A stretch of DNA of 6,809 nucleotides from Pseudanabaenales cyanobacterium (GTDB lineage Bacteria; Cyanobacteriota; Cyanobacteriia; Phormidesmidales; Phormidesmidaceae), in NCBI GenBank assembly GCA_022360135.1, contig JAKSDM010000370.1, forward strand, positions 1 to 6,809, given 5' to 3'. Positions within the stretch are counted from its first letter, which is position 1. Each line of letters begins with the position of its first letter. The notes under the pieces are model-generated. The model worked only from the letters and a program-made list of their open reading frames with translations, did not search any database and was not told the origin of the DNA. A program made the position numbers and the translations under genes. This document shows, one piece after another, positions 1 through 4,228 of this stretch.

Positions 1-1
1 C

Positions 2-154
2 GACACCTTCTGGAAAGCGGCTAAGCTCTGCTCTGCCTGCAAAGTTGAGGTTAGCCTGCAACATGCCCAAGAGCTAATGGCGGCTGTCCAGAAAGTTCAC
101 GACCTGTTCTGGGCGACCAAAGATCGCAAAATCGCTTGGTACACTGCCAGCTAG
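2..154 (+). CDS. sodN: Nickel superoxide dismutase, C-terminal 50 residues (5' end outside window)
   Basis: Frame 2 is open from the window edge to a TAG at 152-154 and encodes the tail of a protein, including the segment SLQHAQELMAAVQKVHDLFW. The pattern (FWKAAK, then a long amphipathic helix, then the near-terminal aromatic motif FWATK) matches from memory the C-terminal helix of cyanobacterial nickel superoxide dismutases, which end in IFWETK/MFWKTK-type motifs. NiSOD converts superoxide to peroxide and oxygen. Its nickel-binding hook lies at the mature N-terminus, which is outside this window, so no metal ligand can be checked. The best support is context: the next gene is the dedicated NiSOD maturation protease, and the sodN-sodX pair is a well-known arrangement. 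The family is about 140-160 residues long, so roughly two thirds of the gene is missing to the left. Confidence 0.75.
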   Translation, partial: DTFWKAAKLCSACKVEVSLQHAQELMAAVQKVHDLFWATKDRKIAWYTAS

Positions 155-197
155 AACCATGATTCTGGCTTAGCTGCACGACATCTCAGCGGAGGTA

Positions 198-226
198 GGG
201 TAGGGTGTGGGGTATGGGATGTCGGG
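198..226 (+). repeat. G-rich repeat with G-quadruplex motif between sodN and sodX
   Basis: Five G-runs occur on the sense strand: 198-200, 203-205, 209-212, 216-218 and 224-226. The first four are separated by loops of 2, 3 and 3 nt, which satisfies the usual G3+N1-7 quadruplex rule, with a spare fifth run. The 12-mer at 202-213 recurs at 717-728, so this is one copy of a dispersed G-rich repeat family. The motif would be present in the mRNA if sodN and sodX are co-transcribed. Confidence 0.6.
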
Positions 227-242
227 CAGAGTGGCTGTATGC

Positions 243-266
243 GGGCTCAGCAAAGCTGCTGAGCCC
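243..266 (+). terminator. Perfect 10-bp GC-rich hairpin in the sodN-sodX gap
   Basis: GGGCTCAGCA (243-252) is exactly complementary to TGCTGAGCCC (257-266), with a 4-nt AAGC loop. The stem has the strength of an intrinsic terminator, but the following bases (CTGAATATG) lack a U-tract. It is therefore more likely a partial attenuator or an mRNA-stabilising 3' end for sodN than a complete terminator. It ends 14 nt before the sodX ATG. Confidence 0.5.
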
Positions 267-280
267 CTGAATATGTTGTC

Positions 281-634
281 ATGGATGTGCAATTAAGGTC
301 CAGCAGGCCGAGTGATTTACTTCTCTGGATTTTGAGATGGCGACAGCGCTTTCAAGTGACGGGGCGCTCGATGACGCCTTTACTGCAACCGGGAGACGAA
401 ATCTTGATCGACCCGAGGGCGTATCGGCGATCTCCCCCCTCTCTACAAGACATTGTGGTCGCTCGACGTCCTGATCGGTTGGATTTATGTGTAATCAAGC
501 GAGTGACAGAAGTGTTAGCAGACGGTTCCTGTTTTCTGAAGGGAGACAATTCGTCAGCAAGCACCGATAGTCGCACTTTCGGCTGGGTAAGCCCTGAGCA
601 AATCCTGGGCCGAGTCGTTTGCCGGTTTCTTTAA
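281..634 (+). CDS. sodX: Nickel-type superoxide dismutase maturation protease (S26 signal-peptidase family)
   Basis: This 117-residue protein has the S26 signal-peptidase core: the serine box VTGRSMTPLLQPGDEILID (Ser30 nucleophile followed by Met31), the lysine box VIKRV (Lys73 as general base), and a C-terminal GDNSSASTDSRTFGWV block (residues 88-103). This matches small SodX proteases rather than LepB. It is short and lacks a clear N-terminal transmembrane anchor, having only a weakly hydrophobic LLLWIL stretch near residue 13. SodX removes the NiSOD propeptide so that the N-terminal histidine of the nickel hook is exposed. Its position 126 bp downstream of the sodN tail fits that role. No Shine-Dalgarno sequence is visible before ATG 281, and the perfect hairpin at 243-266 sits just upstream, so translation may be weak compared with sodN. 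That would suit a catalytic maturase. The assignment is firm; the exact start is less so. Confidence 0.9.
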   Translation: MDVQLRSSRPSDLLLWILRWRQRFQVTGRSMTPLLQPGDEILIDPRAYRRSPPSLQDIVVARRPDRLDLCVIKRVTEVLADGSCFLKGDNSSASTDSRTFGWVSPEQILGRVVCRFL

Positions 635-643
635 ATTAACGAC

Positions 644-678
644 TATAGCAATTTTCAATCGGGTGAAGTATAGCAATT
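644..678 (+). repeat. Direct repeat TATAGCAATT, two copies
   Basis: The 10-mer TATAGCAATT is at 644-653 and again at 669-678, a 25-bp period. It forms the start of the repeat-rich segment after sodX. Similar CTATAGCAATT-type strings are familiar from cyanobacterial intergenic DNA, but the family assignment is from memory only. Confidence 0.5.
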
Positions 679-709
679 CCTACTTGGATTGAACACATCT
701 CGGCAAAGT

Positions 710-789
710 GGGGTATAGGGTGTGGGGTGTAGTCAATGCAAATGAGAAACGCTGGATATACCTCAGTTGAGACAGGGTATAGGGTGTAG
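710..789 (+). repeat. Dispersed G-rich repeat family, two copies
   Basis: GGGTATAGGGTGT occurs exactly at 711-723 and 775-787. The first copy continues as GGGGTGTAG to 732. The block 717-728 is identical to 202-213 in the sodN-sodX gap. Each locus has clustered G-runs, but here only three runs are close together (710-713, 718-720, 724-727), so a stable single-locus quadruplex is less likely than at 198-226. Confidence 0.6.
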
Positions 790-790
790 A

Positions 791-820
791 CCAATGACCA
801 ATGACCAATGACCAATGACC
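791..820 (+). repeat. Short tandem heptanucleotide repeat CCAATGA, 4.3 copies
   Basis: Four perfect CCAATGA units (791-797, 798-804, 805-811, 812-818) are followed by CC. Arrays of 7-bp units between genes are the hallmark of the STRR sequences described from filamentous cyanobacteria. Each unit contains an ATG. Because 7 is not a multiple of 3, successive ATGs fall in different frames, and the one at 808 happens to be in frame with the GNAT gene. Confidence 0.85.
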
Positions 821-849
821 TCAATCCTGAAAACTCTGCCCACCTAGTT

Positions 850-1344
850 ATGAAAAACCTCTCCTCAGCTGTTGTTATCCAGCCCGCCGCGCCGGATGAT
901 ATCTCCACTTTGTTTGAACTCATCAAGGCGCTGGCTGAGTACGAAAAACTGTCCCATGAAGTCGTTGGGAACAGGGTTGATCTGCAGAATCATCTATTTG
1001 GTTCTCGTCCCTATGCCGAGGCGATCCTGGCGAGACTTGAGGGTCACCCCGTTGGTTTCGCCCTGTTTTTTCATAATTATTCCACTTTTCTCATGCAGCC
1101 GGGAATTTATCTGGAGGACCTGTTTGTTCTGCCGCAGTATCGTCGTCAAGGAATTGGCAAATCACTGATTACTTATGTTGGAAAAATCGCCCTGGAGCGA
1201 AACTGCGGTCGGTTTGAATGGAACGTGCTGGATTGGAATGAACCCGCGATCGCCTTCTACCAAAGCATCGGCGCCGAGATTAAGCAGGAATGGCGGCTGT
1301 GCCGCGTTACAGGAGCCGCTCTCGCTGCTTTTGAACAACTCTGA
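850..1344 (+). CDS. GNAT-family N-acetyltransferase, spermidine/diamine acetyltransferase (SSAT)-like
   Basis: This is a 164-residue single-domain GNAT protein, likely cytoplasmic, that transfers acetyl from acetyl-CoA to an amine. Motif A, the CoA pyrophosphate loop, is YRRQGIGKSL (about residues 97-106). It is preceded by the strand YLEDLFVLP (87-95), whose LED resembles the polyamine-site acidic pair of SSAT enzymes. Motif B reads DWNEPAIAFYQSIGA (128-142), closely like the WNEPSINFYKRRGA of animal spermidine/spermine N1-acetyltransferase, with Tyr137 in the position of the general acid. The real substrate may be a diamine, a polyamine or an unrelated amine; sequence alone does not decide it. 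I chose ATG 850 because the in-frame ATG 808 lies inside the CCAATGA tandem repeat and would add 14 non-homologous residues. Neither start has a clear ribosome-binding site. No functional link with sodX is evident. Confidence 0.85.
   Translation: MKNLSSAVVIQPAAPDDISTLFELIKALAEYEKLSHEVVGNRVDLQNHLFGSRPYAEAILARLEGHPVGFALFFHNYSTFLMQPGIYLEDLFVLPQYRRQGIGKSLITYVGKIALERNCGRFEWNVLDWNEPAIAFYQSIGAEIKQEWRLCRVTGAALAAFEQL
1246..1253. repeat. HIP1 palindrome in GNAT gene
   Basis: Perfect GCGATCGC within the codons for the WNEPAIAF segment. HIP1 is the octamer strongly over-represented in many cyanobacterial genomes. Confidence 0.9.
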
Positions 1345-1377
1345 GAGGAGGTTGGAAAAGTCCGGAATGACAGCAGC

Positions 1378-1422
1378 GACGGTATTTTTCAAGACCGTAT
1401 TTTTCAAGACGGTATTTTTCAA
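1378..1422 (+). repeat. 15-bp tandem repeat GACGGTATTTTTCAA, three copies
   Basis: Copies lie at 1378-1392, 1393-1407 and 1408-1422. Copies 1 and 3 are identical, and copy 2 differs at one base (GACC instead of GACG). The array begins 34 bp after the GNAT stop codon. Confidence 0.85.
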
Positions 1423-1429
1423 ATAACCG
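1394..1429 (+). terminator. Possible weak terminator hairpins after the GNAT gene
   Basis: Two competing hairpins arise from the tandem repeat. ACCGT (1394-1398) pairs with ACGGT (1409-1413) and is followed by a short T-run at 1415-1419. Alternatively CGGTATTT (1410-1417) pairs with AAATAACCG (1421-1429) with one bulged A and a 3-nt loop. The first has the order expected for intrinsic termination of the GNAT transcript, but the stem is only 5 bp. Confidence 0.35.
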
Positions 1430-1448
1430 CTGAGATGTAACTTATATT

Positions 1449-1493
1449 TTGACGGTGCTTTAATTAATTATTTCTTAATAAATAATGTATAGA
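1449..1493 (+). promoter_or_regulatory. AT-rich candidate promoter region for the amidase-SpoIID operon
   Basis: TTGACG at 1449-1454 is a good -35-like hexamer, but no -10 match sits at the right spacing. TATAGA (1488-1493) is a good -10-like hexamer but has only a poor -35 (TAATTA, 1465-1470) 17 bp upstream. The intervening 1455-1485 is almost pure A/T. A promoter here is plausible because the next gene needs one, but the exact elements are unresolved. Confidence 0.3.
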
Positions 1494-1527
1494 CCCCATT
1501 TTCCTCTGATTAGGGTATCCTGGCGGA

Positions 1528-1696
1528 GACGCAACCCAAACAGGCGGCGTTAAATGCTCTGCTAGCAAGTCTTATCGAACTTTGAGTTATCGAACCAGAG
1601 GAGAAACTCAACCGTCTAAAGCATTAACTCGATTAAATAACTTGAATAATTTGAGTGCATTGAGTTCACTTACCTCTGATATTTCTCCTTAGGGGA
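1528..1696 (+). promoter_or_regulatory. Potentially structured leader of the amidase operon
   Basis: Complementary segments visible by eye are: ACGC 1529-1532 with GCGT 1547-1550; GTTAAATGCT 1549-1558 with AGCATTAAC 1620-1628 (9 bp, one bulged A), enclosing a perfect 7-bp stem TTGAGTT 1582-1588 with AACTCAA 1605-1611. AACTCAA can instead pair with a second TTGAGTT at 1660-1666. AGGAGAAA 1599-1606 is exactly complementary to TTTCTCCT 1682-1689, just before the ribosome-binding site. TTATCGAAC is directly repeated (1572-1580, 1587-1595). The alternatives are mutually exclusive, as in regulatory leaders. I do not recognise a known riboswitch class, and chance pairings are possible in AT-rich DNA. 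Confidence 0.3.
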
Positions 1697-1703
1697 TGTA
1701 GGG
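1684..1703 (+). promoter_or_regulatory. Ribosome-binding site of amidase gene, possibly sequestered
   Basis: AGGGG at 1691-1695 lies 8 nt before ATG 1704. It can be locked in a local 5-bp hairpin, TCTCC (1684-1688) with GGGGA (1692-1696) around a TTA loop, including one G-T wobble. An in-frame TGA at 1677-1679, with no start codon between it and 1704, fixes ATG 1704 as the first possible start. Confidence 0.5.
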
Positions 1704-3065
1704 ATGGGACAGATCTTCATTTCAGCTGGTCATGGCGGTGCAGAAAATGGCGTAATTGACCCAGGCGTAGTAGTAGCGGGTACAACAGAAGCTCAGGAAA
1801 TGATTCAGCTGCGGGATTTGGTGGCGCCAGAACTGCGATCGCGCGGCTTTAGCGTCCTCGCTGTTCCCGACGACCTGAGTTTGGTGCAGACCATCAGCTG
1901 GATTAACGCCCGTAGCCGTTCGGGAGATGTGGCGCTAGAAATTCATGCAGACGCTTTTACTAACCCTGCCGCTAGGGGGGCGAGCGTATTCTACATCGCC
2001 AACAATGAGGCGCGTAAAACCCATGCTGAGTTGATGTTGCTAGCCCTGCTGCGACGTGTCCCCCAACTTCCCAGTCGAGGCGCCAAACCAGACACTGCGA
2101 CGGGCGTTGGCAGCTTGACTTTCTGCCGTCGAGTCACCAGCGCCTCTCTGCTGATGGAGATCGGTTTCCTGACAAATCCTCAGGATCGGGAACTGATTAG
2201 AAGCCACCGTCGAGAGTTCGCCATGGGCATCGCCGATGGTCTTGCTGCTTGGAGCCGAGCAGTGGGTGGGGATCCGACTGAATCTGGCCAAGTCACTGAA
2301 TTTCCAGAAATTGGTATTCGCGTCAATGGTGGGCAGTATGGGGAGAATGGCATCATCATTAGCAACAACGCCTATATTCCAATTGATCTGATAGACCAAC
2401 TGGGCGTTGATCTGGCCAATTTTCCTCAGGTGCGTCGGGTTCGATACCGCAATATTGTTTACGTTAAAGCCATTGAACTTCGAGATTTCAATGTTTCTGT
2501 GGGGTGGGAAAGCGATACCCGCACCGTATTGTTGCGATCGCAGGCCGCCTTAACCATTTGTCCTGGCCTGATTGATCGGATTGCGGGGCATGGCAACACT
2601 TCTGAAGTCCAGCTGATGATGTTTCTCAAGAGTAATAACGAAAGCGGCTTAGACGACTTTCCAGATCTCCCTAAACTCTATCGAGAAGAAGCGGCTATCG
2701 AAGGCGTCAACTACGATATTGCCTTTAGTCAAATGTGCGTTGAGACCTCATTCCTGCGATTTGGCGGAGAGGTCAAACCGGCTCAAAACAACTTTGCTGG
2801 CATTGGAGCCGTTGGCGGCGGAGCCGAAGGGGCCTCATTCCCCAGTGCTCGAGTCGGGGTGAGAGCCCAAATTCAACACCTCAAAGCCTATGCCAACACA
2901 GAGCCCCTGGTGCAAGAGCTGGTCGATCCGCGTTTTCGCTTTGTTAGCCGGGGAATCGCCCCCTTAGTCGGCCAACTGAGTGGGCGGTGGGCGGCTGATC
3001 CGCAATATGGCGACAAGATTTTGGCGATTTTACGACGGCTCTATGAGTCGGCAGGTTTACTCTAA
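1704..3065 (+). CDS. Two-domain peptidoglycan hydrolase: N-acetylmuramoyl-L-alanine amidase plus glucosaminidase
   Basis: 453 residues. Residues 1-187 form an Amidase_3 zinc domain that cuts the amide bond between MurNAc and the stem peptide. Zinc-ligand candidates are His10 in SAGHGG, Glu29 in TTEAQEM and His81 in EIHAD; Glu152 in LLMEIGFLTNPQD is the likely catalytic acid. Residues 200-280 resemble the beta-rich stalk (copper-amine-oxidase-N-like) domain often found in wall hydrolases. Residues 325-453 look like a glucosaminidase domain, with FSQMCVETSF placing the probable catalytic Glu at 347 and the NNFAGIG motif at 362-368. One chain could thus cleave both peptide and glycan linkages. 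No signal peptide is present: the catalytic strand begins at residue 3, and an in-frame TGA at 1677 rules out an upstream extension. The stop is 2 bp before the SpoIID gene, indicating co-transcription. The amidase call is firm; the middle domain is tentative. Confidence 0.9.
   Translation: MGQIFISAGHGGAENGVIDPGVVVAGTTEAQEMIQLRDLVAPELRSRGFSVLAVPDDLSLVQTISWINARSRSGDVALEIHADAFTNPAARGASVFYIANNEARKTHAELMLLALLRRVPQLPSRGAKPDTATGVGSLTFCRRVTSASLLMEIGFLTNPQDRELIRSHRREFAMGIADGLAAWSRAVGGDPTESGQVTEFPEIGIRVNGGQYGENGIIISNNAYIPIDLIDQLGVDLANFPQVRRVRYRNIVYVKAIELRDFNVSVGWESDTRTVLLRSQAALTICPGLIDRIAGHGNTSEVQLMMFLKSNNESGLDDFPDLPKLYREEAAIEGVNYDIAFSQMCVETSFLRFGGEVKPAQNNFAGIGAVGGGAEGASFPSARVGVRAQIQHLKAYANTEPLVQELVDPRFRFVSRGIAPLVGQLSGRWAADPQYGDKILAILRRLYESAGLL
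1835..1842. repeat. HIP1 palindrome in amidase domain
   Basis: Perfect GCGATCGC over the codons around LRSRG in the amidase domain, one of two HIP1 sites in this gene. Confidence 0.9.
2534..2541. repeat. HIP1 palindrome in the stalk-like region
   Basis: Perfect GCGATCGC in the codons for LLRSQAA, near the end of the stalk-like middle domain. Confidence 0.9.
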
Positions 3066-3067
3066 TT

Positions 3068-4225
3068 ATGGCGACTGAACGCTTATTAGACTTTCTACCG
3101 CCTCAATGGCGACATAAGCTGATCTGGCAAGGCTTTTGCAGCTGGGGTTCGCTTTTTGTGGGGTGTTTGATTGCGCTACCCGCATGGGCTGAGCCAGAAC
3201 TGCGAGTGGCGATCCGCAACGGTGTCGATCAGGTCAGCTTAGGAAGTTCTACCCTAGCCGTGATTCGAGACAGCGCTGGTCAGGCCATTGCCCAACTACC
3301 GCAGGGACGGGCCTTGGTTGCTGAGACTGAAAGAGGGCGGGTCAATTTGGCCGATAGGCAAGGGCGGGCCTTTTGGATCGAGCCCACCGCAGACGGCTAT
3401 GTGTTTATTGGCGATAGCTGGTATCGCGGACGGATATTGGTCTTATTTTCTGAGGGGGGACTCGTCGCCATCAACTATGTTGACCTTGAGCAGTACCTCT
3501 ACAGTGTCTTAGGGGGCGAAATGCCCACTAGCTGGCCGCTAGAAGCCATTCAAGCCCAGGCGGTGGCTGCCCGTTCATACGCCCTCTACAAGCGTCAGCG
3601 CGCTGCTAGCGCCCTCTACGACGTTGAGAGCGATACGACTTGGCAGATCTATCCCGGTTTAAAGTCAGAAACCCAGAGTACTCATACAGCTGTCGAGACC
3701 ACCCGAGGTCAGGTGTTAACTTACAATGGCCAGATTATTGAGGCTGTTTTTCACTCCTCTTCAGGCGGCCATACAGAAAATGTGGAGGATGTTTGGTCAC
3801 AGCCGCTTCCTTATCTACGGGGCGTCAGGGACTTTGATCAAGGGGCGCCGATCTACCAATGGGTAGCAACTTTCTCCATGGAAGAATTTCAGTCCCGCAT
3901 TCCAGGCATCGGCGGCCTCATTTCCGCTGTGCCGGAGCGAACTACTCCCCAGGGCCGGATCATTACCATTCGTTTAACTGGAGAGGCGGGAAGTCGAGTG
4001 CTGAGCGGCGACGAAATTCGTCGCGCCCTTAACCTCAGAAGTACTCTATTTTCGATCAATCTCGTGGGGATGAATACCATTCAAATCATCGGCCGAGGCT
4101 ATGGCCATGGCATTGGCATGAGTCAATGGGGGGCTCACAATTTAGCTGCGCGGGGCCACACCTATCAACAAATCCTGGCTCACTATTATCAAGGAACGAC
4201 CTTAGCTGTGGTTCAGGTGCAATGA
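3068..4225 (+). CDS. SpoIID/LytB-family protein, probable exported peptidoglycan lytic transglycosylase
   Basis: 385 residues. The N-terminus has a positively charged stretch (R15-K17), a hydrophobic segment at about 18-39 and a signal-peptidase I-type site ALPAWA|EPEL (cleavage after Ala41), so the protein is exported. The SpoIID core starts near residue 130: NYVDLEQYLYSVLGGEMPTS contains Glu151, equivalent to the catalytic Glu of Bacillus SpoIID. Then come AIQAQAVAARSYAL (160-173), FHSSSGGHTENVEDVW (228-243) and the C-terminal RGYGHGIGMSQWGA (343-356). All four family signatures are intact. SpoIID cleaves glycan strands from which stem peptides have been removed. The gene directly upstream, 2 bp away, encodes the amidase that would make such denuded strands, paralleling the SpoIIP-SpoIID partnership of sporulating Firmicutes. 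In cyanobacteria the role is presumably vegetative wall remodelling, septal splitting or cell separation. The ribosome-binding site is weak, so translational coupling is likely. Confidence 0.9.
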   Translation: MATERLLDFLPPQWRHKLIWQGFCSWGSLFVGCLIALPAWAEPELRVAIRNGVDQVSLGSSTLAVIRDSAGQAIAQLPQGRALVAETERGRVNLADRQGRAFWIEPTADGYVFIGDSWYRGRILVLFSEGGLVAINYVDLEQYLYSVLGGEMPTSWPLEAIQAQAVAARSYALYKRQRAASALYDVESDTTWQIYPGLKSETQSTHTAVETTRGQVLTYNGQIIEAVFHSSSGGHTENVEDVWSQPLPYLRGVRDFDQGAPIYQWVATFSMEEFQSRIPGIGGLISAVPERTTPQGRIITIRLTGEAGSRVLSGDEIRRALNLRSTLFSINLVGMNTIQIIGRGYGHGIGMSQWGAHNLAARGHTYQQILAHYYQGTTLAVVQVQ

Positions 4226-4228
4226 TGC

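Larger units (their letters stand above)
635..849. other. Repeat-rich intergenic region, sodX to GNAT gene
   Basis: No credible gene is visible in these 215 bp. They contain the 10-mer TATAGCAATT twice (644-653 and 669-678), the 13-mer GGGTATAGGGTGT twice (711-723 and 775-787), and the CCAATGA heptamer array (791-820). A minus-strand open frame across this stretch overlaps the GNAT gene and reads through the repeats, so it is not convincing. No good sigma-70 promoter was found, and what drives the GNAT gene is unclear. Confidence 0.6.
1345..1703. other. 359-bp non-coding region before the amidase operon
   Basis: No credible gene lies here. From left to right it holds a 15-bp tandem repeat with hairpin potential (1378-1429), an AT-rich block (1455-1493) that may contain a promoter, and about 200 bp of leader with several complementary segments (1528-1696). 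Short frames that start in the GNAT gene and run through the tandem repeat encode only an artefactual KTVFF repetition. Confidence 0.6.

Noticed and set aside
352..576. Minus-strand open frame inside sodX
   Set aside because: It is antisense to a gene with intact S26 motifs, has no recognisable family and no ribosome-binding site.
791..820. CRISPR-like array
   Set aside because: The 7-bp units are directly adjacent with no spacers; this is an STRR-type tandem repeat.
636..926. Minus-strand 96-codon frame
   Set aside because: It reads through the G-rich and CCAATGA repeats (giving a SLVIGHWSLV repetition) and overlaps the GNAT gene start antisense.
1162..1426. Frames on both strands giving repeated KTVFF / KNTVL peptides
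   Set aside because: The peptide repetition is only the 15-bp tandem repeat translated. The frames start inside the GNAT gene in the wrong phase.
1500..1703. c-di-AMP (ydaO) or other known riboswitch upstream of a wall hydrolase
   Set aside because: ydaO-type elements often precede such genes, but I cannot find their conserved core segments here. Only generic complementarity is visible.
2040..2399. Minus-strand frames inside the amidase gene
   Set aside because: They are antisense shadows of a well-supported gene, with no family match or ribosome-binding site.
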